Assembly: GCA_963718145.1 (NCBI GenBank)
Contig: CAVQYJ010000017.1
Coordinates: forward strand, 186,001 to 250,000
DNA: 64,000 nucleotides
Direction of reading: 5' to 3'
Origin: UBA7672 sp963718145
GTDB lineage: Bacteria; Pseudomonadota; Alphaproteobacteria; Caulobacterales; Hyphomonadaceae
Shown: positions 10,053 through 18,028 of the stretch, piece by piece
How positions within the stretch are numbered: the stretch's first letter is position 1
Layout of the letters: each line of letters starts with the position of its first letter
Made by a program: the position numbers and the translations under genes
The notes under the pieces: generated by a model
Database searches by the model: none
Told to the model about the DNA's origin: nothing
Seen by the model: the letters and a program-made list of their open reading frames with translations, nothing else

Positions 10053-10760
10053 CTACGCGCCTCCGCGCTCGAGGACGCGGCGCGACAGCCGCACGGCGAC
10101 TTCCTGGGAGAAATTGGCGAGCCGGTCCGAGAAAGCGGACACATCGCTCGAGAACTTGTTGTAGAAGATCAGAGCCGGGATGGCGGCTGCAAGGCCGAGA
10201 GCGGTGGCCATCAGCGCCTCGGCGATGCCGGGAGCGACGACGGTGAGATTGGTCTCGCCGCGCGCCGCGATGTCGCGGAACGAGTTCATGATGCCGATGA
10301 CGGTGCCGAGGAGGCCGATGAACGGCGCGGATGAGGCGATGATCGCAAGGGTGGACAGGCCCGATTCCAGCCGCTGGGTCTCGCGATTGACCGCCACCTC
10401 CATCTGCGCCTTGGCCCGGTCGATCACGCTCCTGGCTTCGTCCGATCCGCCCGTGCGGCGTGATTCACGCCATTCCCGCGCGCCTGCGGAAAAGACGCGG
10501 GCCATGGCGTCGGCGCTGCTGTTCGAGGCCCGGTCGGAGGAATCCTCCAGCGGCTGGCCCGACCAGAAGGCCTGCTCGAAGCGCTTGGCGCGCGAGCGCA
10601 CGCCCATGACGCCGAACCATTTGTCGATGGCGACCGCCCATGACCAGACCGAAGCGATGGCCAGGATGCCCATGACGATCTTCACGATGAGGTCCGCCCG
10701 CACGAACAGGGCGATCAGAGAGAAGTCCTGATTGACGATGTCAGGCAGGGCGGTTTCCAT
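10053..10760 (-). CDS. tolQ: TolQ, ExbB/TolQ-family proton channel protein
   Basis: A 235-residue inner-membrane protein that powers Tol-Pal with TolR. There are three transmembrane segments (about 14-40, 138-160 and 175-200). The cytoplasmic loop carries the family stretch ERGLSTLAIIASSAPFIGLLGTVIGIM-like sequence at about 128-155, here beginning ESGLSTLAIIASSAPFIG. GIAEALMATALGLAAAIPAL is the last conserved helix. The order ybgC-tolQ-tolR is standard; a 142-base gap separates it from ybgC. Confidence 0.97.
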   Translation of the reverse strand: METALPDIVNQDFSLIALFVRADLIVKIVMGILAIASVWSWAVAIDKWFGVMGVRSRAKRFEQAFWSGQPLEDSSDRASNSSADAMARVFSAGAREWRESRRTGGSDEARSVIDRAKAQMEVAVNRETQRLESGLSTLAIIASSAPFIGLLGTVIGIMNSFRDIAARGETNLTVVAPGIAEALMATALGLAAAIPALIFYNKFSSDVSAFSDRLANFSQEVAVRLSRRVLERGGA

Positions 10761-10902
10761 TCAGGCCTCACAAGGGATTCGGGGCGACCGGGAATGCTTG
10801 CAAATAAGCCCGGCTGCGCAAGCCTTATGCCCCGCTTCTGGTTGCGCTTCTGCTTACGAAATTGGGCCACATCAAGGTCAATACCGGCGATTCCCGGAGG
10901 CT

Positions 10903-11379
10903 TCAGCGGCCATTCCGGGCGTTGTTCTGAAACGCATTCCAGTGCGTCAATTCCGTCGCGGAAGGGCGGCGTACACGTCCATCGGCGTGGATGGCAACCG
11001 CAATCACAACCGCCTCCGCCAGCGCTTGTCCGTTCCGGTCGACGGATTGCCGAAAATTCAGGCGTGGGCCCTTCATGCCCTCGAAACGAGTTCTCACGGT
11101 CAGGGCGTCGTGAATCCTGGCCGGGGCGCGATAGTCGATCTCGACACGAGTGACGGCGAAAATGCCATGGTCGCTTCGATCCTCGGGCGTGCCCATGACG
11201 CGCAGGAATTCAGACCGGCCACGCTCGAAGAAACGCAGGTAGGTGGCGTGATAGACAACGCCGGTGAAATCCGTGTCTTCATAGTAGACCCGTACCGGCA
11301 GCACATGCTCGCCGTTTTCAAGCCGCCCCGAGGACGGCTGGTCGGGATCCGAAGACGTCGAACTCATGCCCGATCGCAT
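10903..11379 (-). CDS. ybgC: YbgC-type acyl-CoA thioesterase of the tol-pal operon
   Basis: A 158-residue hotdog-fold protein. The catalytic block YYEDTDFTGVVYHATYLRFF contains the aspartate at residue 37 and the HATY signature of 4-hydroxybenzoyl-CoA thioesterase/YbgC proteins. In other bacteria it hydrolyses acyl-CoA or acyl-ACP and is linked to phospholipid metabolism. Start codons at 11379 and 11367 are both possible and neither has an obvious ribosome site. It is first in the run and divergent from the gene at 11523 across 143 bases, where the operon promoter should lie. Confidence 0.94.
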   Translation of the reverse strand: MRSGMSSTSSDPDQPSSGRLENGEHVLPVRVYYEDTDFTGVVYHATYLRFFERGRSEFLRVMGTPEDRSDHGIFAVTRVEIDYRAPARIHDALTVRTRFEGMKGPRLNFRQSVDRNGQALAEAVVIAVAIHADGRVRRPSATELTHWNAFQNNARNGR

Positions 11380-11522
11380 ATGCCCGATTGCGGGGGCGTG
11401 TCACGAGGCCAGGGATTGGGCAATCACTCGGGCGGCCATCCGCCGATCATGCCGGCAAGATGCGCCGCCGAGCGGATTGGGACTCGAAATCGTCCATGTC
11501 CCGGAGCTAGGCTAGGGCCTCC

Positions 11523-12857
11523 ATGGGGGGACAGGACGTGCGGGGCGAGGCGGTTCGAGGCAGATGGCGGTGGCTCACCGCTCCGTTTTCCCCACGCGGG
11601 CTTTCTGGCTTTGCGCTGATCGGTTTCTTCCTGCTCTCGGTGACCGCGACCGGGCTCGGCTTCGCCGACCTGCGCGCCGCCAACACCGACGCCGGACACC
11701 TGAGCGCGATCGAACTCGCGATCACCGGCGCGACCACTCTCTTTGTCGTGAGCGCGATGGTGGTCGCACTCCATCACGTCGTGGCCGGCGAGACGAATTG
11801 GTGGGTAAGGGGATTGTCTTTTCTCTTCTACCTGCTGTTCGCCGTATGGACGATCGGCTTCGGTTACGGCTTCTTCTGGAAGGAGCTGGCCGGGCAGGAG
11901 TTCACCGAACGCCAGTTCCAGCGCGTCATCACGGATCTCTCGGGCTCGGTCGCGCGCACCTCCGGCGCTTTGGCGGCCGCGGAAGGCGCAACCGTCGAGG
12001 CGGGACAGCTCGCGGGCCAGCGCGCACAGACCGAGGCGCGCGAAGGCCGCACCTGCGCCAACCATCCTGTCTCGACGCCCGGCGAAGGTCCGCTGATGCG
12101 CAGCCGCTTCACCTTCGCCGACCGCGCCGGGAAGCTGGGCGAGGAGGTGCGCAGTGTCTGGATCGGTCCGCTCAGCGAGCGCCGGCTGCGGCTCGAACGG
12201 CAGGTCGATGCACTGGTGAAGCGCGCACCGCCGGCGGCATCGGTTACGATCGGCGTGGACGAGCGGGCGGTGCTGGGCAAGCTTGCCATCGCTTCGAGCC
12301 TTCCCTCCGCCGAACGGCGTGCGCTGTTCACCGGCGTGCACGAGGAAGCCCGCGCCTTCGCTTCGGCCGCGAACGACCTTCGCGCGATCCATGCGGGGGC
12401 GTTTGCTGGGCGCCTCACCCAACTCGCCGCCGAAGTGGGCCCCGACCCGCAACGGCCAGGCAGTCCGGATCCGGCGCGCGCGGCCGATCCGGGCTATTGC
12501 TGGGACGTCGTTCTCAATGAAAAACTCAATGCCGCCGCGGCCCAGCTCGTGGCGGTCGAGCCTGTGACGACGCCCGAGTTCGACTTCCTCGAAGGCCCCA
12601 AGGCGACGCGCGCCGCATTCTTCGGACTCGTGGACTGGCTGGCCGGGCTGTTCGGAATCAAGACCAAGGGCGCCGCCGACTTCGTGTTCGACGACAAGGC
12701 GTTCCTCGCCCTGTTCGCCAGCCTCGCCGTCGACCTCGGGATCGTGTTCCTGACGCTGGTGCGCGATGCGCCGGCGAGGCGGAAGAAAACCGTTGCTGCT
12801 GTGGCGGGGCAGGGCCAGCCGGCGCCGCCGAGACTGTCGACGATCCTCGACGGTTAG
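11523..12857 (+). CDS. Uncharacterised multi-pass membrane protein
   Basis: I do not recognise a family. The 444-residue product has three predicted transmembrane helices near the N-terminus (about 27-48, 66-88 and 100-120). A long, mostly helical soluble region (about 125-370) contains a likely coiled coil around 150-180, and one more transmembrane helix lies near 395-415. The layout (N-terminal helices, coiled coil, C-terminal helix) recalls DUF4407-like proteins, but no diagnostic motif was seen. It diverges from ybgC. Codon use matches its neighbours, and the long open frame in GC-rich DNA with clear hydrophobic blocks supports a real gene. Confidence 0.7.
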   Translation: MGGQDVRGEAVRGRWRWLTAPFSPRGLSGFALIGFFLLSVTATGLGFADLRAANTDAGHLSAIELAITGATTLFVVSAMVVALHHVVAGETNWWVRGLSFLFYLLFAVWTIGFGYGFFWKELAGQEFTERQFQRVITDLSGSVARTSGALAAAEGATVEAGQLAGQRAQTEAREGRTCANHPVSTPGEGPLMRSRFTFADRAGKLGEEVRSVWIGPLSERRLRLERQVDALVKRAPPAASVTIGVDERAVLGKLAIASSLPSAERRALFTGVHEEARAFASAANDLRAIHAGAFAGRLTQLAAEVGPDPQRPGSPDPARAADPGYCWDVVLNEKLNAAAAQLVAVEPVTTPEFDFLEGPKATRAAFFGLVDWLAGLFGIKTKGAADFVFDDKAFLALFASLAVDLGIVFLTLVRDAPARRKKTVAAVAGQGQPAPPRLSTILDG

Positions 12858-13005
12858 TTTGCATCCACACAGGCGGCCAGCTTCTCGATCAGCTCCTGCG
12901 TGCCGCATTCGCGCGAAGGGTTGAACACCCGCTCCATCGTGAAGCTTGCCTGACGCGTCGTGGAAGCCTGAGGGAGTTATGACGGAGGGCGCTGAGGCGA
13001 GCCGC

Positions 13006-13656
13006 TCAGGATTTCGGGAACATGTTGAAGTACGGAGCAGCCTCCGCCAGCACGCGCGTGAAGGAGGGACGCTCCGCCAGCCGTTCCAGATAGCGCGCTG
13101 CGCCGGGATGCTTGCCGGCGAATGGTGCGACCTCGTTGGCGTAGAACAGGGCCGGGGCTGCGGCGCAGTCGGCAAGCGTGAACGTGATGCCCGTGGCCCA
13201 GCCGCCCTTTTCCATGTCGCGATCCACGAGCGCGAGTGCGGTCTCAAGGTCGAAATGGGTCTGGGCGACGCCGGCCGGGTCCTTCTGGTCGGCAGGCCGG
13301 AGGCGGTCGGCGACGATGCGCTGCATCTTCTCGTGGACATAGTTGTCGTAGAAGCGATCGGAGAGCCGCACGCGCAGGGCGAGGTCGCGGTCGGCCGGGA
13401 TCAGCCTGGCCGCCGAAGGATATTTCATCGCGAGGTATTCGATGATGATGGTCGATTCCGGAAGCGCCTTGCCCGCGTCCTCGTCGACCAGGACCGGGAA
13501 TTTGCCCAGCGGGTTGAGCTTGAGGAATTCCGCACGCACGTCCGCATTCTGCAGGTCGACGATCTCGCGCTCGAACGGAATGTCGGCCTCGTAGAGGGCG
13601 ACCAGCGCCTTCCAGCAATAGGAGGCGAGCGGATGCATGTAGAGGCGAAGGGTCAT
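13006..13656 (-). CDS. Glutathione S-transferase family protein
   Basis: A 216-residue cytosolic protein. The N-terminal thioredoxin-like domain starts with LYMHPLASYCWKALVALYEA and has LNPLGKFPVLVDEDAGKALPESTIIIEYL, the glutathione-binding beta-strand and Glu-Ser turn typical of GSTs. A helical C-terminal domain follows (about 85-216), ending PSFTRVLAEAAPYFNMFP. It is the last gene of a minus-strand run after an ArsR regulator and two SRPBCC genes, so it is probably under the same control. The substrate is unknown. Confidence 0.9.
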   Translation of the reverse strand: MTLRLYMHPLASYCWKALVALYEADIPFEREIVDLQNADVRAEFLKLNPLGKFPVLVDEDAGKALPESTIIIEYLAMKYPSAARLIPADRDLALRVRLSDRFYDNYVHEKMQRIVADRLRPADQKDPAGVAQTHFDLETALALVDRDMEKGGWATGITFTLADCAAAPALFYANEVAPFAGKHPGAARYLERLAERPSFTRVLAEAAPYFNMFPKS

Positions 13657-13687
13657 TGTTGTTTCCTGGCAGGCGGGATCTTCGGTC

Positions 13688-14164
13688 TCAGGCGTGCGCC
13701 TTCAGTTCCAAGTCGAGCTTGCCGAACAGCTCTTCGCATCCGGCCTGGCGGTTGGTGATGTCGTCCGGCCCGCCGAAATAGGCGCCCTGTTCAGTGTAGA
13801 CGAGGCGGCAGCCATTGGGACCGTCCGGGAACAGTTCGATCACAGCGAGCGAATGCGATAGCGGTTTGCCGTCCAGGCTCATCGTATAGGCGCTGGCGAT
13901 GCGCCGGCCTCTGACGATTTCGAGGTGCCAGGTGTCGTTGCCGAACATCGCGGGGTGGCCCACCGGTCGGAACTTGCCGTGCTCGTGGCCGCCCACGCGG
14001 AAATCGTGCGTGTAGGTTGCGATCTCCCAGCCTTCGCCGGAGACAAACCAGCGATAATGCGCCTCGGGGTCCTCGAAAGCGCGGAACACGCGTTCGGGCT
14101 TGTGGGCGAATTTCCGCTCGATGGTGAACGAGCCGAACGCGGTCTTGTCGAGTGCGGTGTTCAT
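13688..14164 (-). CDS. SRPBCC/AHSA1-domain protein (copy 2 of operon)
   Basis: A 158-residue START-like (AHSA1) domain protein. It opens with FTIERKFAHKPERVFRAFED and contains a YRWF segment, HDFRVGGHEHGKFRP and SAYTMSLDGKPLSHSLAVIE, the strand pattern of this family. Such proteins often sit next to ArsR regulators and bind hydrophobic ligands; ligand and role are unknown. The ATG at 14164 was chosen because similarity starts there. It follows the first SRPBCC gene by 19 bases. Confidence 0.87.
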   Translation of the reverse strand: MNTALDKTAFGSFTIERKFAHKPERVFRAFEDPEAHYRWFVSGEGWEIATYTHDFRVGGHEHGKFRPVGHPAMFGNDTWHLEIVRGRRIASAYTMSLDGKPLSHSLAVIELFPDGPNGCRLVYTEQGAYFGGPDDITNRQAGCEELFGKLDLELKAHA

Positions 14165-14183
14165 GCGGTGCGCCTTTTCTGGT

Positions 14184-14690
14184 TCAACCGGCCGCGTCTC
14201 GTTCGAGTTCCAGATGGATATTGTCGAGCGTGGGTTCCCAGCCCTCCTTGTAGCCTTCCACCATGCCGGAGCCATCGAGGGCCGCGATCTGCATCGTGAC
14301 GACCTGACGCGTGTCCGCCCCCTTCGCATGGAATTCCACGGTGATCAGGGAGGTCGCCAGCAGCGGCTGGCCGGCTTCGTTGATGCGCTCGGAGAAGATG
14401 AGGCGCGCGGCTGGCACGATGTCGAGATAGTGGACCTCGGCCTCGAAGCGCATGTCGTCGGCGGGGCCGCAGCGGACGATGTCCTTGCCGCCGACGCGGA
14501 AGTCATGCGCGTCGTAGGCGAGGCCCGTGTGGGGGTAGGGCTTGCTCCAGCGCAGGCGCGCCTCGACGCTTTCCCATGCCGCGAACACGCGCGCGGGCGA
14601 CGCCTTGTAGGTGCGCTCGATCACCACGGTCTCGTGGACGACGCTGCACTTTGTCGTGCTGGGTTGGGCTAGCGTTTTCTGGGAGGTCAT
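14184..14690 (-). CDS. SRPBCC/AHSA1-domain protein (copy 1 of operon)
   Basis: A 168-residue AHSA1-type protein. It has VIERTYKASPARVFAAWESV near residue 22, HDFRVGGKDIVRCGP near 66, and a C-terminal helix beginning MVEGYKEGWEPTLDNI. Its start overlaps the stop of the upstream ArsR gene (ATGA), a strong sign of co-translation. It shares the HDFRVGG block with the next gene, so the two are probably paralogues from duplication. Function is unknown. Confidence 0.9.
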   Translation of the reverse strand: MTSQKTLAQPSTTKCSVVHETVVIERTYKASPARVFAAWESVEARLRWSKPYPHTGLAYDAHDFRVGGKDIVRCGPADDMRFEAEVHYLDIVPAARLIFSERINEAGQPLLATSLITVEFHAKGADTRQVVTMQIAALDGSGMVEGYKEGWEPTLDNIHLELERDAAG

Positions 14691-15046
14691 TCGGCGTCTC
14701 CGTCTACCGTGTTGTCGTTCTCGCTCGCCGTCGCATCAAGATAGTCGGCGAGGCGGTCGAGCTTGCTTTCCCACTGATCGCGGCGCTGGGCGATCCAGCG
14801 TTCGGCGTCGCTCAGCCTTTTTGGCTCCACTGTGCAGGTGCGCACGCGACCGACCTTCTCCGACTTCACGATGCCGGACGCCTCCAGCACCTGCAGGTGC
14901 TGCATCACCGCTGGCAGGGAGATCGACAGGGGCCGGGCGAGGTCCGAGACCGAGGCCGGGCCGCGGGCCAGCCGCTGAACCATTGCGCGCCGGGTCGGAT
15001 CGCTCAGCGCGTGGAATGTCCGGTCGAGGGCGATTGCCGCAGCCAT
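14687..15046 (-). CDS. ArsR-family winged-helix transcriptional regulator
   Basis: A 119-residue repressor-type protein. It reads FHALSDPTRRAMVQRLARGP, then SVSDLARPLSISLPAVMQHL as the recognition helix-turn-helix and LEASGIVKSEKVGRVRTCTV as the wing. This matches the ArsR subgroup found upstream of AHSA1 genes rather than the metal-sensing ELCV-type ArsR; no cysteine metal site is visible. It heads a four-gene run with two SRPBCC genes and a GST. An inverted repeat 15 bases before its start suggests autoregulation. Confidence 0.93.
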   Translation of the reverse strand: MAAAIALDRTFHALSDPTRRAMVQRLARGPASVSDLARPLSISLPAVMQHLQVLEASGIVKSEKVGRVRTCTVEPKRLSDAERWIAQRRDQWESKLDRLADYLDATASENDNTVDGDAE

Positions 15047-15060
15047 CGGGGCTCCAATAG

Positions 15061-15076
15061 TTAAGTAGATACTTAA
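15061..15076. promoter_or_regulatory. ArsR-type operator (inverted repeat)
   Basis: TTAAGTA-GA-TACTTAA is a 7+2+7 inverted repeat in otherwise GC-rich DNA, 15 bases upstream of the ArsR start. Position and form are as expected for the operator of the adjacent regulator, covering the promoter or early leader. The assignment is inferred. Confidence 0.65.
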
Positions 15077-15125
15077 GTATCATGCTGGACGGGCCCTGCA
15101 AAGGGTTGCTGCGATCTTTTTTGGG

Positions 15126-16193
15126 TCAGCCTCCCGCGGCGCGTGGAGAGGGAAGGGCGGGCGCAACCGGATGATGCGGCTGCGGGCTCTTTTTTGCGCG
15201 GGCGCCGGGCTGCCACATGTGACCCCGGCCGGCGACCCTGCGCGGCGCGCCGTTCGCATCCGGCGCCACTTCGCCTTCGAAGCGGCAGCCATCAGGCGTT
15301 TCGAGAGCGCCGAGCCCGCAGGCTTCGCCCTCCCTCCATTCGCCACACCAGACATGGCCGTTGTCCGACGTGGCCACACCGTGGCCGCTGCGACGGCCGT
15401 CGATGAACCTGCCGGCGTAGCGGGCGATCTCTTCCGCGCCGCGCCTGAAGACGATGACGCCATGCCCGTGCGGCAGGCGGTTCTGCGTCTCCCCCGAATA
15501 GAATGCGTGGGCTTTCGGCCACGCAAGGGCGTCGGGATGCCGGTCCGCCGCCTCGGCCCCTTGCGCCGCGGCAAGCCGCGCGCGCCAGGCATGATCGCGA
15601 GCGGCGCCGACGGTTTGCCTGAGATGCTCTGGCACGGACGAGATCGGGAAGGCGGTCGACTCGGTCAAGGCGGTCAGGCGTTCAACATTCTGTGCAAGGT
15701 TCGCGGCATGCGCGCGCTCGGTCGCGAGCGCTGCCTCCGCGTGCCGGGCCGCGCGAGCGGCGGTGTTGAGCTGCAGCTCGAATTCGGCGCGGGCCTTCTC
15801 GGCCTCGTCGGCGCGGCGGGTCGCTTCGTCGAGCTGGAGGGCGAGGTCTTCGGGGGCGACGATGAGACTGCTGCGGCCGAGCTTTTCGGCGAGGCGGTCG
15901 CGAAAGACTGTCCAGCGGCGTGTCGTGTTTTCGATGTCGGCCGTATCGAGGCGAAGCGCCCCGGGGGCGGGGGCGAATTCTCCGGGACCGCCGAGGACGA
16001 CGAGATCGCACTTGACGCCCTGAGCCGATCCCTGCGCAGCGGCGACGGCGAGGGTGGCGACGGCTGGCCCGTCGGGAACCGGGTCGATGGCTTCGGCGTC
16101 GGCGAAGTCGACCTGGAGATCGCGCAGGGCGCGTTCCAGCCGGCGCCGGAAAGCGTTGTCGATCTCGCTGCCCCAATGGATGTGGAGTTTCAT
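15126..16193 (-). CDS. MORN-repeat protein with central coiled coil, function unknown
   Basis: A 355-residue protein starting MKLHIHWGSEIDNAFRRRLE. The first 110 residues form an unrecognised alpha/beta domain. A helical, probably coiled-coil segment follows (about 120-190, rich in Ala/Glu/Arg). Then come MORN-like repeats (about 245-320): YSGETQNRLPHGHGVIVF, YAGRFIDGRRSGHGVA and WCGEWREGEACGLGALETP. MORN repeats often bind lipids or proteins. Upstream in-frame codons were rejected because they overlap the glycosyltransferase gene and show no similarity. It lies 49 bases downstream of that gene. Confidence 0.75.
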   Translation of the reverse strand: MKLHIHWGSEIDNAFRRRLERALRDLQVDFADAEAIDPVPDGPAVATLAVAAAQGSAQGVKCDLVVLGGPGEFAPAPGALRLDTADIENTTRRWTVFRDRLAEKLGRSSLIVAPEDLALQLDEATRRADEAEKARAEFELQLNTAARAARHAEAALATERAHAANLAQNVERLTALTESTAFPISSVPEHLRQTVGAARDHAWRARLAAAQGAEAADRHPDALAWPKAHAFYSGETQNRLPHGHGVIVFRRGAEEIARYAGRFIDGRRSGHGVATSDNGHVWCGEWREGEACGLGALETPDGCRFEGEVAPDANGAPRRVAGRGHMWQPGARAKKSPQPHHPVAPALPSPRAAGG

Positions 16194-16242
16194 CGTCCGG
16201 CCCAGCCAACCCGGGGACTGTACGATGGGCTCGCGAGGGAGG

Positions 16243-16983
16243 CTAGCGGGGGTGGGCGAGCCAGCGGCGCCAGATGCTGAAAATGCGCGGGCCGTCGACC
16301 AGGTAGCGGCGCCAGAGGCGGCCGGGCTGCGAGGCGAGGCGGTGCAGCCATTCGAGACGGCCGGCGCGCATCCATTTCGGCGCGCGCGCGACATCGCCGG
16401 CCAGGAATTCGAGGCTGGCGCCGCAGCAGACCGCGACGCCCACCGCATCGCCTTCCTGCAACACCTCGTGCGCGATCATCTCCTGCTGTGGAGACCCGAC
16501 CGCGATGAAGATCCACGGGGCCGGATTGACGCGGATGAAGTAGGCGCATTCGGAGCGCGAGTGCGGGTCGTCGCGGAGATTGGGCGGAGCGTCGAGCCAG
16601 CGCAGATCCTTGAGCCCGTAGCGGTCGCGCAGCGCGCGCGCAATCTTCGCCGTACCGCCGACGACGACCACCGTCTCGCCGGGAAGGATGTGGTCCTCGA
16701 ACAGGCGCTCGACCACGTCGGCGCCGGGCGCTGCGGGCAGCGTGACGTTCGAGGCCTTGGCGAAGAGCTCAAGCACGCGGCTGTCGCACAGGTTGAGCCA
16801 TGCGTCGGCATAGAGCGGGCGCAGCTCGGGGTGCGCTTCCAGGCGAACCATGTGGTCGACATTGGGCGTGACCGCATAGGCGAAGGGCGCGAGCTGGCGC
16901 GCGCGCTGGGCGATTGTGCGGGGCGCGGCGTCCGATCCGATGGGATCGAAATCGAGGCCCAGGAAGGCTGTGCGTGGCGGCAT
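16243..16983 (-). CDS. WecG/TagA/CpsF-family glycosyltransferase
   Basis: A 246-residue enzyme of the family that transfers N-acetylmannosamine or similar sugars onto undecaprenyl-linked acceptors at the inner membrane. Diagnostic stretches are AYAVTPNVDHMVRLEAHPEL, LCDSRVLELFAKAS, VVVVGGTAKIARALRDRYGL, and IFIAVGSPQQEMIAHEVL with the conserved GSPQQE. VCCGASLEFLAGDVARAPKWM also matches. The product could be an exopolysaccharide or surface glycan; no other glycan genes are nearby, so the pathway is unknown. Confidence 0.92.
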   Translation of the reverse strand: MPPRTAFLGLDFDPIGSDAAPRTIAQRARQLAPFAYAVTPNVDHMVRLEAHPELRPLYADAWLNLCDSRVLELFAKASNVTLPAAPGADVVERLFEDHILPGETVVVVGGTAKIARALRDRYGLKDLRWLDAPPNLRDDPHSRSECAYFIRVNPAPWIFIAVGSPQQEMIAHEVLQEGDAVGVAVCCGASLEFLAGDVARAPKWMRAGRLEWLHRLASQPGRLWRRYLVDGPRIFSIWRRWLAHPR

Positions 16984-17103
16984 GGACGAGTCTGGCGGAC
17001 CGGGGAGGAGTTGCGGCTGACGCTAGTCGGACATGACTGATTTGGCGTTTCGGCGATCGGTGAAATTTGATGGAAACTGACGCCAGTGCATGCGGGTGCG
17101 GCC

Positions 17104-17793
17104 TCAGAAGCGGGGCTTCTGGGGCGGAGGACGGTTGAGTTCCGGAAAATTGGGTGCAGCGGCGGGCCGCGGGCGGAGGCGAGAGTCCGGGCTTGGGTAG
17201 GGGCCCCTGCCGGGGCGTTCGCTCCTCGATTTGGTCCGCCGGACCAAATCGCGCCTTCGGCGCCGTCGCTCACCCCCTCCGTCAGCCGCGCATGCGCGCG
17301 TCTGCCACCTCCCCCACTCTGCGAGTGAGGGAGGCAAGTCCCGCGAGCGATGGAGGCGGCGTTCGGCGAAGCCGAATGACGGACGTGGCCTCTCTGCGCG
17401 CGGGGCATTGCCGCCGAGACGCACGATGCGTGCGGCCATGCGGCGGCTGGTGGCGTCGAGGCGGGTCATGCGCCGCTGCAGGATGCGCATGCGAGCGAGG
17501 AACGGCCGGCTGGTCTGCGGCGGGCTGAAATCGGGGAAATGGACCGTCCAGGCGTCGAGGCCGGCCATGCGGAAGGCGCGCCGGGTCAGGGCGAAGACGG
17601 CCCAGGCCTCGGCGATCGACAGCAGGCCGGCGAGGATGCCGAATTCGTCAGGCTCGAGGCTGCGGCGCTTGCCCGCCAGCATGCGGCCGGTTGCGGCGGC
17701 CACCGAGCGTGCAAAGCCACAATACGAGGCCAGGACGCCGATCCAGCAGATCACGTCGCAGAACAGCCAGAAGGGGGGTCCGCGAAATTTCAT
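17104..17793 (-). CDS. Small membrane protein with a C-terminal half read from an interspersed repeat
   Basis: No family is recognised. The first 130 residues look natural. Two hydrophobic segments (about 6-32 and 50-70) and SLEPDEFGILAGLLSIAEAW are followed by a helical stretch RILQRRMTRLDATSRRMAAR. From about residue 131 to the stop (229 residues) the frame runs through a hairpin-rich element at 17200-17400 and becomes Arg/Pro/Ser-rich low-complexity sequence. The original stop was probably lost to the insertion. The N-terminal part is moderately supported and the tail is doubtful. Confidence 0.5.
   Translation of the reverse strand: MKFRGPPFWLFCDVICWIGVLASYCGFARSVAAATGRMLAGKRRSLEPDEFGILAGLLSIAEAWAVFALTRRAFRMAGLDAWTVHFPDFSPPQTSRPFLARMRILQRRMTRLDATSRRMAARIVRLGGNAPRAERPRPSFGFAERRLHRSRDLPPSLAEWGRWQTRACAADGGGERRRRRRDLVRRTKSRSERPGRGPYPSPDSRLRPRPAAAPNFPELNRPPPQKPRF
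17200..17400. repeat. Hairpin-rich intergenic repeat element (REP/MITE-like)
   Basis: Three hairpins lie close together. The first is GATTTGGTCC-GCC-GGACCAAATC (17228-17250, 10-bp stem). The second is an 11-bp imperfect stem, CCTCCC..CACTC with GAGTG..GGGAGG (17308-17334, 3-base loop). The third is TTCGGC-GAA-GCCGAA near 17375. The CCTCCGTCAG...CACCTCCCCC character resembles dispersed elements common in alphaproteobacterial genomes. Only one copy is in this window, so the repeat status is inferred from form. Confidence 0.5.
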
Positions 17794-18028
17794 GGCCCCA
17801 GTATGCGGGCGCCCAGAGGCATGGGGTGGAGAATAAATCTTCCCCAACAGCGCCGAGATGAACCCTGTGCAGCAAAAGCGGGGATTCCGGCGCTGAAGAC
17901 GGGGCCAGACCCGCGACTTGTCCCGCAGGGTTGGGCGCGATTCAGGCCGCCGGTGTGCAAGACTTCGTGAGGATTGATCGTCAGCTCGTGAAGGCGAACC
18001 AGACGGCGACGCCGGCAGTCGCGCAGTG

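Noticed and set aside
12858..13005. Short minus-strand fragment reading SFTMERVFNPSREC and CGTQELIEKLAACVDAN
   Set aside because: Only about 37 codons, stop just upstream, no start site. It may be a relic of an SRPBCC-like gene but is too short to call.
11424..13340. 638-codon minus-strand frame under the 444-residue membrane protein and GST
   Set aside because: Low-complexity shadow; the sense frames have membrane helices and GST motifs.
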